A stretch of 64,000 nt of DNA from Gorsachius magnificus (taxonomy: Eukaryota; Chordata; Aves; Pelecaniformes; Ardeidae): the NCBI GenBank assembly GCA_034008185.1, contig CM067081.1, positions 9,361,821 through 9,425,820 on the forward strand, in the 5' to 3' direction. Both the position numbers and the translations under genes were made by a program. The notes under the pieces were generated by a model. That model was given only the letters and a program-made list of their open reading frames with translations. It was not told the origin of the DNA and did no database searches. Shown piece after piece: positions 43,501 through 56,500 of this stretch. The number at the start of each line of letters is the position of its first letter. Positions within the stretch are counted from its first letter, which is position 1.

Positions 43501-46500
43501 GGCATCAGCTGTAGAATATGCTGAAGCAGATGATAGGAAAGACTCAACACGTAATTGCCATTTAAAAACTCTTTGTATCTACCCATAAATCAGTCTTTCA
43601 TATTTCAAAGGCCAATGAATTTATTCAGAGCATGCAAAGACAGAGTTATTCTTTTTCCAAATAACTTCAGAGTGTTCCTATCATGCAGGAGAGGAAGTCT
43701 GAAAATCTGTTGTAGAACATTTAACTTTAAGGTCTCCAGAGAAGGGATGATTCTTCATGTCACTGTTTGACTTTCTGTTCAAGATTTACAGCCCTGAGAG
43801 ACTTAGCATCCTCAGCAAGACTACTTGGAGTTGCTTACTGAAACTTTTCTGCTGAACCCGGAATGACAAGGTCTACATCCTAAGTATCATTTTCCTTGCT
43901 GTAAAAGAGAGTCAGCTGTAAAACTAGTAGTCTAAAGAAAGTACATTGAACAAAAGGAGCTGGGCTTTTCTGTTAGTACTCTTCCAAAGAAATACAACCA
44001 GGCTGATGTGGGTGTTATCCTGTTGAGCACGACAACCAAGATAACGCTAACACATGCCAATTTCTACTGCTGGTTGAGACAAGATTTTTGCTGAAATCTT
44101 GGAAACAAACGTGGCTCATTGTGTGCATTTCCCAAGCCAATTCCTTGCTTTCAGGAAAAGTAGGACCCACAAAGTAGTGCATTATTTGTACAATTGGTGC
44201 ATTTGTGCTCACATGGACATAGGATGAAATTACAGCTATGACTTTGAGTCTTATGCTTTATTCAACCTTATTCGAATCAATATGCCCCAAATGTTGGCTC
44301 AACAGGTGTTAATTTACATAAATGTGTGGACAGACATCTCCATCTCTGTGTCTGCAGTCCTATCTGCCTGGTAGAGGATTCATCCTGCTGGTTATCAGAT
44401 ACAAAATGGGCCCCCATACTGAAAGACTGAGACATTCACAAGCTTCCTCCTTATTTTTCTAGTCCCTTTTCTGGGCATCTTCCTGAATATTCATCTCCTG
44501 TCAAGGTCGCAAAGTTACGCAGAGAAGAAGCCTACACTTCAGAAAGTGGTGTTTCTGCGTACAACGCCTGGCGCAGAGTGCCCCTTCCAGGGCCAGGGTG
44601 TGCAGCCAAGGGACAACGCAGTGCAATAAGCCTTAGTCTTTCCTTTCCCTCTTCCCCTCATTTGCATGGCCTGATAAAGGTTAAGATGAATTGCATAGTG
44701 TGCTTGGGAAGCCAGCTTTGTTCCTAATCCCTGGTGTGGGGATAGTGCCAGAGGGGTTGTCGGGAAGGCAGGGGACTTGGGAGGTGGAGAGGGAAAGGGG
44801 CAGAGCCCTGGGATCTGCTGCAGTGGGAGCATCTGCTCCACCCTTTACGACTTTTAAGGAGAGAGGATTATCTCTCCAGGGAAGAGCAACCATAGCGCAG
44901 AGCTGTGCCTAACATGGATGGCCCCATTCCTGAATTTCCCTGCGAATACTTATTGCTAAGCCTTTGGCACTTCGCTGCAATGACTAATGCACATGTGCAG
45001 CAAGAGGGGAAATATTGTCCCAGTGTGACCGAGGTAACAGCAGAGGGCACTCATTGATTCTTAATCTTTCACCTTTAAGCACACCCCGCTCACTCAGACT
45101 CTGCTGTGTAATTGGAGTAGAGCTGCTCCTGGGGTAAAGGATTTATAAAAGCATAATTCCTAATTTATTACTGCACATGTTGAGGTACAGTTTTTCAGTG
45201 GGGGGCTCAGATCCTATCAAGCAATTTCCATCACCAGAAGAGGGGGAGTCATATGAATGAATCCCACAGCGTGTTAAAAATGCTGTTGTTTCTGCTTTTA
45301 ACCACTGCATGCTTTCCTGTTTATTTTCTCTGCGTTGTACTAAAGTCTGCTGTAATGCAAATCTGACCATTCTGTTATTTGTGTTTAGCAGCAGGATCTC
45401 CAGGTTAGTTCCCTGCTTGATGCGTTACGTTAATCCACTTTCTGGTTGGAAAAGATGTGAAATTTACTCAAGAATGAAATTGTATTCCACATCATTACAC
45501 TGTTCTCATTAAATCTATTATTTCCACATCATCACCCAAGAAAATACCTGATGCGAGAATCCTCTGAGAGTTCACTTCCCTAATTCACAGGACAATTACA
45601 AAATTGTTTTTGCCACAGTGGGAAATGTTGACTGCTGGGTCACTTAAATTCTTGCAGTGCCAACTAATAAAAAAGAGCACTATTTCTCCTTGCAGAACTA
45701 GAATGCAGCAATGCAGCCGGAGGATATGAAAGGTCTTTAATTTGACTTTTTTCCTCTGTTTTGTTCTTTTATTCTGGAAGAAAATAAGTTTTCTGGGATA
45801 AATAAATGAGATTTATTTGTGAGGTTTTTTTGCAAGGTTGCTGTCTTTGTGTTAAATGAAAAAAATACGTTTTTATATCAAGCATTCTATTTGTGTAAGT
45901 AGATTGCTGTGTAATATAGATAAAGCATGATCCCCCAAAACTATTTATTCTGGCATCCTCCTGACAGAAAAGTAAACTTCATACAATTATTTTTAAGAAC
46001 ATAGTGACACACATAAAAGCTTTAACAACAGACTTGTGGGATTTTCTCTCTCACGTTCTCTTTCATTCCATGCTAGTTATGAAAACACGCACAGAAGCAT
46101 TTTCCTGCCTGGCACAAAGATTTGAGCATTTTCTGTTCATATTGAAAATGGCTGAGTAGTCCCTTCATACTGAGCTGAAGAAACCTCATCCAAGCAGCTC
46201 TGTGGACTACAGGCTAATCTGTGTTATCCTGAGCAGGGACACGATCAGCAAAACCACTTATAGATGCAGATGAAGTAAATGGCAGAATCTAGTTTATTGC
46301 TTTGGGTGAAGAGTCAGGGCAGCTTTGAGGATTTTGGACATCTCGCCTTAAATTGTCCCCGTCCAAGGCTGTGCTCGAAAAGTATACTCTGCCTCCAAGG
46401 TATATTAACTTTAATATGTAATCATCATGAGACAGCTATTTGATTTCTCACCAGAACTGATTTTAATGATGACACAGTGGTCTTGTGTCTAGTTTCTGTA

Positions 46501-48361
46501 AAAAATCAAACATATTATGAGGTTTTCAAATATTCCCATGACAGGAGCTATGTAAACTCCATGTGTGCATAGAGAGTTTGGTTTACCAGGCAATTAGTTT
46601 TTGTCATTCAGGTTTCTTGAAGAGACCAATTTCTCTTCCAGAGGAAAACTGTGGGATAGTAGTAGGCAAATACGGAAGGCTATGGTCCTTGCATTAAGCA
46701 CCCATATGAAAGCTACTTGTCTAAGTGTTGCTTGTAGAGACAAACATAGTATTAAGCCATATTTCATCTCTGTTTAAAATAGACAACTTTGCTGAACCCT
46801 CTCTCTGCCCAGCTTTCAGTGGTGCCTCTGTACTGTGCATCTCTGACACTAGGGAAGAAGATCCCTGTCTGATATTTAATAAACAGAATGAAAAGGTAAT
46901 TTTCTTTACAATTTCCTCTTAAACATATGACTTACTGAAGGAAATTCAAGTCAAAGAGAGAAAAATATTGCATTGTATAAGCCACAAGAAGAACCATTCC
47001 TTAAAAAGTAAAAAACCCCAAACAAACCCACCAATGGAGAGACAGTATTTTCAACTTTATTTTTTTATTCATGCTAATAAAGAGGAAAATAGAACAAGAG
47101 TTGATACCTTATACATGGACATATACATATATAATATCTATTTATTTATATGTACATATGCATGTGTCTGTCTATAATGTCTTCCATTTCTTCATGGTAT
47201 ATAACCTATTAAAGTTGCCTCTAAATGGCTACAGATTTTGTGTATGCAAACGAAGTGCACACTACTTGCATGCCTGGTTCTCATGTGTATTTACCAGTCC
47301 TAACTGATATTCAGGCAAGGTAAAAGTTGCACCCCTGTTGAATAGGTAAACGTCTCCCTGCTCAAAATATTTGCATTATTACTCATTGTGGATATGAAGC
47401 CTGTGCTCTGTATACATGCTTAAATGAAGGTTCTGATCATGTATTTGCATGCTCACATGAGCAGCAAATGCAGTGACTACGCTTGGGTGTTTGCAAGGCC
47501 GAATGTTAGCAAAGACTAAAAAGAAGTTGAGGAATAATTAATAATCACAAGGTTGTCCAACATTTCTTTATCAGGAGTTTTATACATAGCAGGAGAGAAA
47601 ATGCATACACTTCATCTGAGTGACTGTAAAACCAGTGATATTTCTGAAACATATTTATTAGCATGAAAAGTCTGCCCTACCCTTACTTTATATATATACT
47701 CACTTTCACTAGTACCAGATGGTAATTTTATTTTTTAACCAATTAAATATTCTTATATAGCAGTAAAAGTTGAATAAACAGATATTAAAAATCCAAACCA
47801 ACAGCCACTTTTATAACCACTTCAGTGCTGGGGAGCTAATAAAAGAAAAATAGTGTTTAAAATTACATAGACATCTCAGGTGTACACAGTAAGGATTTTG
47901 AAGAGACAGAAGATTGGTATAATACATACTGCCCAATCCCTTACACTAATTTATTCCTTGTGAGTTCAGGCTTAATACTAAATATACTCCCTCAGAGTGA
48001 ATCAGTTTTATGAACAGAAAGCAGCAGGTGAACTACTATCAAAACTTTTTGTGAAAAAGGATTGCTGCAAATTTTTCCTCATCTGGCATGGAATCATCTG
48101 GTTTTTTACTCATATGTGTCATATTTCTTCTGAGGCTACTGGTATTACCGTCAGTATTCATATATACAGTTAGAGGAACTGCCTATAGAAACCCTGCAAT
48201 CATGACTTTTTTAGGATTTTTTTTTATTATTGATGAACGTATTGGCATCTCAGCCCTGATCTACTTTTTGTTGTGTCCAAAACAGTCATTTTAAGTTAAA
48301 AAAAAGAAACCCAGATTCTTTTCATCAGTCATGAAATATAGTCACCATGTTGAAAGGACAG
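40560..48361. other. Non-coding sequence, one weak exon candidate
   Basis: About 7.8 kb, mostly AT-rich. A GC-richer patch lies at about 44510-45060 without recognisable coding content. A weak exon candidate lies at 43495-43550. A stretch alternating AT and TATTTA is at 47118-47160. Confidence 0.55.
43495..43550 (+). other. Weak internal-exon candidate
   Basis: A long pyrimidine tract ending TCTTTTCTAG (acceptor at 43493-43494) precedes 56 bases that are open in one frame (LASAVEYAEADDRKDST) and end at a GTAATT. The acceptor is good and the donor is poor. No homology recognised. Confidence 0.12.
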
Positions 48362-48366
48362 GTTTC

Positions 48367-48902
48367 TGTGGTGGGTTCACCTTGGCCACGAGCATAGCCC
48401 CCACCCAGTCACTCACTCCCTACCTAGCAGGGTTGGGGAGAGAATAAGAAGGACAAAAGTGACTGAAGTTCATGTGTCAAGGTAAATACAGTTCAATAAG
48501 TGAAGGAAAAAAAATGGGGGGGACAGCACGAAAACAAGTGATGCAAAGGCATTAACTCACCCCTTCCCACCAGCAGACAGGTGCCCAGCCAGTCTCCAAC
48601 CAATCTTTACTTCGGAAAAAATCTCCTTGTTTTATTCCTGAGCAATACATTATATAGCATGGAATATCCCTTTGGTCAGTTGGGGCCAACTGTCCTGACT
48701 GTGTCCCCTCCCAGCTTCTTGTCCGCCCCAGACTACTCATTGGTTGGGGCAGGATGAAAAACAAAGAAGGACTTGATGATGTATCCATCAATAGCTAAAC
48801 CAATGGTGTGTTATCAACACTGTTTTGGTCACAAATCTAAACCACAGCACCATATGGTCTACTATGAAGAAAACTAACTCCATCTCAACCAGATCCAGTA
48901 CA
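48367..48902 (-). mobile_element. Solo LTR, older copy
   Basis: A 536-bp LTR. The plus strand starts TGTGGTGGGTTCACCTTGG and ends CAACCAGATCCAGTACA. It shares the internal block ATATAGCATGGAATATCCC and GGTCAGTTGGGG with the other LTRs. Flanks GTTTC (48362-48366) and GTCCC (48903-48907) match at 3 of 5 bases, so the duplication is degraded or doubtful. Confidence 0.85.
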
Positions 48903-48907
48903 GTCCC

Positions 48908-51900
48908 TTTAGAAAGGCAAAAAGCTCCTCAAGATGTTTAGACATTAGGACTTCTAAGTCTTGAGAACAGATTACCACTGGAAATATGAGACTTTGGAAA
49001 AATATCTGTGTGGAAATGCACAGGAGTGGGGTATACATTTCAGTATGGATATTTGTATAAGAAGTAGTTGTTTGCCTTATGAAGATGGCAAGTAAGTTTC
49101 ACTCCATGAAAATATGTCTCTAAGAGGTATATGGTATGAAGGCTGCAAAAATTAACCTCTCAAAATGGCTCTGTTGTCAGTACTGTGGATGGAAACATGA
49201 TGTGAATCTTTTCAGAAGAACAAGGCATGGCCAACTTTAAATATCTCCTTTGCAGTTAGCAGTCTGGGGATTCACAGGGACCAAGAAAGATGCTTCCTCA
49301 GAACTCTGCAGAAGTCAGGCTGCATCTTACTTCACATCAGAGGACACTTCCTAGAGGTTCATAGAGGGCACTCTACCAATGGTCTTCTCTAAACTGCTTA
49401 CAGTTTTTGGCTGTCTAGTGAGATTTTAGCGTTAATGCTCATAGAGAAATTATTGAAAACCAAATTTTGGTAACAGTAGCCAATTCACCTTGAACTGCAG
49501 AGATTGTCCAGAATTGTTCTCGTATGAAGGAGACTTGGATTCCTTAGTCAGTACTTGATGTCTTTTCACAAGGCTTGGGTGTCCTTCCACCTACCTTGCT
49601 AGAGCACATGCAAATAGATTAAATGTTCTGCAGACTGTGCTTGTTGTGCAGTATTAATGGACTGAATTGTTGAAGAAACAGAAATACCTGAATATTTCAG
49701 AACCCCACTGAAGGTTGAACATCCTGAAGTTTTCTTAGCATATCTCTCTGTTTCCTTTCCCAGATTTTTAAAACTGGAGAGACCACTTTTTTTTTCTTCT
49801 TTAGGGAAAAAATGTGATCTATAACCTCTATAACCTATATGTGATTCTATAGAATAATAACCCTTATGTTATTATTCTATTCTGCCTTAGTCATTCATTT
49901 GAGGCAAAACTGCTACCTTCAGACAGATCAAAACCTGGTCTCTGATATTGATCAGAAGTTCTGTCTGAGGAAAGGCTGTGTAATAAAGGTACAGCTTGAG
50001 AAGAAACTTTTATATTGTTCAGAAAGTTGTATATGAAAGAATAATACACTCCATTTTGCTGAAAGAGTGAATGTTTCAAGTCTTTCCCCCGCTACATATG
50101 ACAAATTAATTCTTCAGTGATTCTATACAGGCACTGGCTGGTTTATGATGGTTTCATGGAGTTGAGCAAATCATTCTTTCTTTCACAAAACCCTGCTACT
50201 GTTTCCTCATCAATATCTAAACCAGAGACCTAAGGAAGAATGCTACTTGTATGATGGTAACTCACTCATCCTCCTTTGAAGAGCAGTGTCCCCCCAGAAA
50301 AAAACTCCATGAGAGTTTTCATATCCCTAGCAAAGTTCCTTAAAAATAACCTATTCAAGGCTTTTCATATACTCTGTAGGATGAACAACAGTTTACACTT
50401 TAATTTTAATTTTTTAATATATTTTTCTTCTACATTTCGGAAACACATTGAGTACTGCAGAGTACTAAGGAAGCTGCTTTGAAATGCTTTTCATATTCTA
50501 AATGAGGGAAACCCATAAATGTTTTAGTACTGGAGGTTTTTGCAAACGCTGTTTTTTTAACATGCCTAGTAAATTCCAGCTCCTGCATATTGCACTCTCT
50601 AGGGTGACATGCAATATGTCGAAAACATTTCTGCCAGATTTTACAGGTCTTAAAATATAAGAGATTCAAAATTGTTGGTAGATGGGAGGTCTTAGCAAAG
50701 CTAAATGAAAGAAGGGTGGTGAAAACACATGCTTTCTTTCAGGTTCCACACATGTATTTTCATCTTCACTGTTACATTTTATCTAACGTTTGCTAATGAC
50801 CAGTTAATGTTTGTTGACCGAGGAACCCAAGAAAGTGTAAGAACTCAATGAAGGTTAAAAAGACTCAAATTTATCTCAAAACTTAAGTCAGCTGAAAAAA
50901 AAGTTCTACCAATAGATTCATTTTATAAGTTAAACCTGTCTAATTATTTACTAAAATCATAGGAAACAATGATGTACGCTGTCTTGAAGGGGATCTGCAG
51001 CAGTTATACAGTCACAGCTGTGTACAGCCAAACTGCCGCTTGTACAGTAATGCTAAAGACACTCTAACCAAGATTCACATAAAGGGATGAGATTTATAAG
51101 GTTATGGACTTTGATTAGGAACTTGCAACAGGGTTTTCCTTCTAAATTAAGAATTATGAAATATTCTACTAGCAAGGCAACGTTTGTAGAAGACGAAGCA
51201 CTTTTCATGAAGTCAGATAATGCATTTAGAAAAAAACAGACAAGAAAGCCAAGAAGATTTAAAGAAAAGTTGGTGCATCTGAACATTTGTCCTTTCTTTT
51301 CCTAGCTGTAGCTGTCTCATAGGGTTATTACATCGCCTTACAAATGCTGCTGTGCTCTTATCCTTAGGCTACCTCTCCTACTAAGATTTCTAGGAGTTGT
51401 ATAATTTTAGTGAGGGACTTTCCACCTTATATCAAGAAGGTTTGTATATCCATTTTAACTTCTACTTTTGAATCTAGTGGAGAATGATTAAACTGTGTAG
51501 GGAGCTGGGAAAATGACATAGTTGCTTACCCTTGCTGTACGCTGTGCTTCCTGGCAGTTTTCTTATTCAAAGACAAGTTTTTCTTAAAAGTATGCAAAAG
51601 TGTCTTCTGCTCATGATACCAATACATGTTAATCTGGAAGAAATCCCTCCACTGCCACCCATTCATAAAATTCAATTATTTGGTCAATGTATGCCATGTT
51701 CAGGACAGTGCTCTAACGCGTCTGAAATGCAAGCATAAATTTCTAACTCTAAATTTGTGACTTATGTTTATTCTGTATTACCTCAAAGACCCCTGCAAAA
51801 GTACCAGAAATGTTATTTTGCATTTTGGCCCAGTCTTTAGATAGAAAATTTCAGTTCATAACTTAAATCCTCTCCCATCCATGAAATCACTTTCAAAAAT

Positions 51901-54900
51901 CTAATAAAATTGTCTTTTTAAGGGGCAGTAATGGAATAAATTATTTCATGGGAGATAGAGCAGAAATATTTCTCTTGCTGTCTTTTTGACTGGTCTTGGC
52001 ATATATTTGAAATTCAGCAGTGATTTTGGTAGAAAAAAGTGTGGAACTTACCAAAGCGTTTGGTAAATATTTAACATATGGTTTTACAGTTTTTTACTTA
52101 GATATCACAGTTAAGGAATTCAAACTATAATTGCTAAAACACACTTTTTTTTTTACAAGTTCATTTATGCTGTGTGCAACACCCAATGTAGATAAAAGCC
52201 TTGTATGAAACTGTACATTTATAATTCTAAATTCTTAAGAAAAACAAAGACATAGCTAATCAATATTGTTTTGGCCCCTTCTGTTGATGTTCTTTGGGTT
52301 TTTACTCTGGTCCCTCAATTAAGCATCTCAGTAGTAGTATAGATAACTGACTTTTCACTCCATGGTGAACAGCTGTACCCCTGCAATAGTTTGTAGGAGT
52401 TTTCAGGTATGTATCCTTGAAAAAACAACCTTTTGATATGCAGAGTGGTAAATAAATAAAAATTCACAAAAATATTCCTACAATAGTTTCCTAATCATGT
52501 CATATCCAATGAAGATTATTTAATTATAAGCAAGGGCATTATCATCTTGTATAGTACATCCCTGTCGTGGCTCTGACGTATTCCTCTTAGCTCTTTCATC
52601 TGTTTCTCTTATTGGGTCTTTTACATGAATCGGTTTATTGTAAATTTTGTATTATTATTTTGTATTATTATGATTTTCTTGGTTGCTCTATTATGAAGAC
52701 CTATTCGACCTGTAAGTTGAATAGGCCTTATATTTTTTAAGTGTTGCATGTACACAGCAGGCATACATGATCAGAGACTCACAGAATCCATATCACGCAA
52801 GTTATTTTCGTGTGAACAATTTTATTTTAACTTTGTTCCTTTATTCAAGGAAGTGTTCTTCTGTTCTGCTTCTAGTGATGGTTAATAGAATAAAAAGTAT
52901 TTTAAACATTTGAGAGAAACATTTTTCATAGGGAAAGTCAATGTCATGAAAACAGAAAATATCTGGTAAGAATGTGTTATTTTAGGTAATGTTTTTTATA
53001 GGGGAAATTTATTAATACATAATTTTTTGCTTTCTTTTGAATATTTAAACCTTCTTTTTACAAATATTTGATATTATCATGTAGAATACATAAAAACCCT
53101 AAATCAAATAAATTCAGATAATACAGTAGAAAGAACGTATTTTATGTTATTAAAAAACACATTGTAATGACCTCAAATTCTTCCCATTGAGTGAAACCTT
53201 CCAAAGTTTTCATCTATAGGAATTTTAGTTTAAATTTCAACATTTCCATTTGGAAGGGATGCGATGATGCTGAATCAGCTCAGTCACGCTCTTTTCTCAG
53301 CGTGCAGATCATTATAGCAAGCTGAAGCAGAGGCCAATTTTCACTTGTAACTGAAGAAGGATGTGCTTGGTAGAGCCTTGCTGGATATTGCCCTTGGTTT
53401 CAGGGTGGTTTGTAAATGTCAAGGTTGCTGACTCTTGCAGGCAAGGGGCTACCTGCAAACCAGTGACAGAAAAAGCTGAGCCAAACCAGCTCTTGTTCAC
53501 ACGAGAGAAGCTCAAGATGCCACTCTCTGCATTCTGTGTTTTTTTCTGTTGTTATTGCCTTTGTGGTGAAGCACACAGACCAGCTTAACAACGTGTGATC
53601 GGGCGTTCCTTGACTGTTCACAACCATTCAGGACTTTCTGCAGCAACAAGGTTTAGAGAGCTAGGCAATTTAAATATACATGTTGTGGGCAAAGGAGGTT
53701 TAATAGTTTATCTGATCTTTTTTTTCTGGAAAAAAGGGACAATTTCTGTCTGCGAATTTTATCTGGATGAAAGAAATAAGTTTGGACCTAACTTTTAAAT
53801 AGCACTTTTATAAAACATTGCAAATCTTATCAATTCAAGGCTCTACTGTTAAAATCTCGGCAAAGTTATCACTTGGGGAAAGACTGCTTGTGCCTATAAT
53901 GTTGCAGACTGGTTTGGAGTGCATTGCAAGGTGCAGTCTTGTGCAGACAACAGTACAATCCCTGAACCGAAGCTCTGCTGCTCTGAGATTTCTTTACACA
54001 GCACTGCCTTGTCAGTCAATTTGTAGGCATTTTCAAAAGCTTTTCCCCAGCTGCTAAAGTTTCAAGGGGCATCAAATACTGTTTGCAATATGTGATGACC
54101 TGAGTTAGCACTAAGTGAGTTTTCAGAACATTTCTAGACCAAAGAATGATATATCCGTGGGTGGGATCCATGTCCGTAAGAGTCGGCTCATTTCCCACGG
54201 GCAGGGAGCAGCTGTGAGACAGCAATAACTCTCAGCCACCATTAAACCGACTCAAATTTGACCTGGATGTGAAAAGGTTTTTACCTTTCATTGGAAAAGT
54301 TCTGAGTGTGTTTTTTCACAGCCTCTTAGTATCTATTTTCATTATGAGTTGCTTAATTCCCCTCTTGTTTCTGTTGATTGAAACTGCTCACGACTGGAAT
54401 ATAAATGTCTGCATTGTAAGAACCCTGGTAATTGCAAAACCCAACAAAAAATAACATAATGCAGGAAATATTGGGGCAAGAAAATTGAGCTTTCTTTGGT
54501 TTCCCAGTTTCACTGAAAAGGCTTTATAATATAAACCAGAACAATTCTGTGGTATATTTCTTTCCTGTTCCAACAGTACATATTATTTTGAATGGATACT
54601 ATGAAAAGTGGTTAAACAGAGAAAAACTGTTGAGTGTGAGGTTCTAATTGTTATGTATTAAACAAAGCCAACAAATGTAATGGCTAATCCTTTGCAAACA
54701 TAATGACTACCGTCTTTGTCCTTACAGGGAAATTGAACTCGCGACCCACAGGGTTAGAACATGTATTTACAGGGTCAAGGTTTTTAATGAATAAAAGCTC
54801 ACAGTCATATTTTCTTTCTTTTTCTTCTCTTTATTTAGTTTCTAAAAATATAACTTTGTATAATGCAGGATTTTCTGCTTTGTCTCAAGAAAAAAAAGTA

Positions 54901-55911
54901 GAGAAATATTTTTAAAAGTATATTTTATAGAGGAAATAGGCAATTTCTGTCAGGGATAGTTGGCTTTGCCAAGTTCCCTTCTGGACCACTATATTTATAG
55001 AGGGACCAGCAGTCTGGTTCAGGGATTTTTCTATTACCTAGGGAATAAAGGGGGAAATGGTTCCCAATGTCTCATTTTCCATCATTTGGAATTCGATACA
55101 ATAGATGATGTTTTAGACTGAAATGAAAAATCCTGTCTCTGCGGTCCAAGCAGCGTGCACTGAACCCCAAACCTTTGGAAACATGTTTGTCTGGAGCTTC
55201 AGTAATCTGTTCCTGTATGGAATGATGATTTGCATCGTTCTCTATTGATTTATTTCTGCACTTTTCTGTTTGAAAGGGTGCTTAAAGAGCGTGTTTTGAA
55301 ACTGTGTGTAAGTCATCTTCCCCCTAAGAGTTCTGCTGGAGATTTTTGTGCACCACAGTGAAAAAATCAGGTGATATATTAATAAAAGTGTGTGTGTGCC
55401 TTTGGCATTTTTCAGAAGTGCTGTAAAAATTCTCATTGCTCTTTGCACTTATGCTCTGAGGAAAGATGATCATGTGTTTTAGATCAAAGCTTTAAAAAAG
55501 GTTGCAAAAGTCTCAGCAGACACCTGATCCCTGATCAGTTTTACCAAGAATGAGTTATATAGCGAGGCATTTCCATTTCTTCAGCCATTTCAGTGTATGC
55601 AGATCAGAACCTTTTTATAATAATCATATTACAATGTCCATAATATATTAACTCATTGTACAATAAAGGTTTGATATATTGTATATGAGGCCATTTGCAC
55701 TATTATTAAACTCGTGTGCTTATGCTGATGTTTCTTGTAGGCCTGAAGGGCTGTAGTGTTGATAAACTTTCTGAATTTTCAGCACTGTTCCTGCTCTGTG
55801 AATGATTGTTGTGGTAACAGTTTTATTTCAGAGTATTATATGAAAAGTATCAATTGGGCACGAAAGAATTTCCATTCAATACTTTTTTTTTTTTTTCCCG
55901 GAAAAAGGCTG
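48908..55911. other. Non-coding sequence
   Basis: About 7 kb of AT-rich sequence with short open frames only. Holds inverted repeats at 49849-49880 and at about 52702-52727 (10-bp arms, one G-T pair). No gene recognised. Confidence 0.6.
49849..49880. repeat. Perfect inverted repeat
   Basis: Arms ATAGAATAATAAC (49849-49861) and GTTATTATTCTAT (49868-49880) are perfect 13-bp complements with a 6-nt loop, next to several CTATAACC repeats. Confidence 0.8.
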
Positions 55912-55916
55912 CATAG

Positions 55917-56495
55917 TGTTGTGGTTTAACCTGGCTGGCAACTCAGCACCGCAGAGCCACTTGCTCACTCCCCGCTCCCTCAGTGGGATGGGGGAGAGAA
56001 CTGGGAAGAAAAAAAAGGTAAGAGCTGTGGGCTGAGATAGAGACAGTTTAATAAGAGAAAAAGAATAATAATAGTAATAATGGGAATGGTAAGAGAATAT
56101 ACAGAATGTACAAAACAAATGATGCACAATGCAATTGCTCACCACCTGCCGACCGATGCCCAACCTGTCCCGAGCAGCAATCACTCCACAAGCCACCAAC
56201 TGACTAATGCCCACCCCCCACCCTCCCCGCCCCGGCCCCAAGCATGACGTTCTATGGTATGGAATAGCTCTGTGGTCAGTTTGGGTTAGCTGTCCTGGCT
56301 GTGCTCCCTCCCAGCTTGTTATGCACCTGGCTGAGCAGGAGAAGCTCAAAAAGTCCTTGAGTAGTCTGAGCACTACTTGGCAAGAACTGAAAACATCAGA
56401 GAGTTATCACCATTCTTGTAGTACTAAATCCAAAACACAACACTATGCCAGCTACTATGAAAAAAATTAACTCTATCTCAGCTGAAACCAGGACA
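55917..56495 (-). mobile_element. Solo LTR of the proviral superfamily
   Basis: A 579-bp LTR. The plus strand starts TGTTGTGGTTTAACCTGGC and ends CAGCTGAAACCAGGACA, with perfect duplications CATAG at 55912-55916 and 56496-56500. It aligns by eye with the proviral LTR over its whole length but is diverged and lacks the C-run and the CCGA run. A 165-codon minus-strand frame (55876-56373) begins like frames in other copies of this LTR. Confidence 0.93.
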
Positions 56496-56500
56496 CATAG

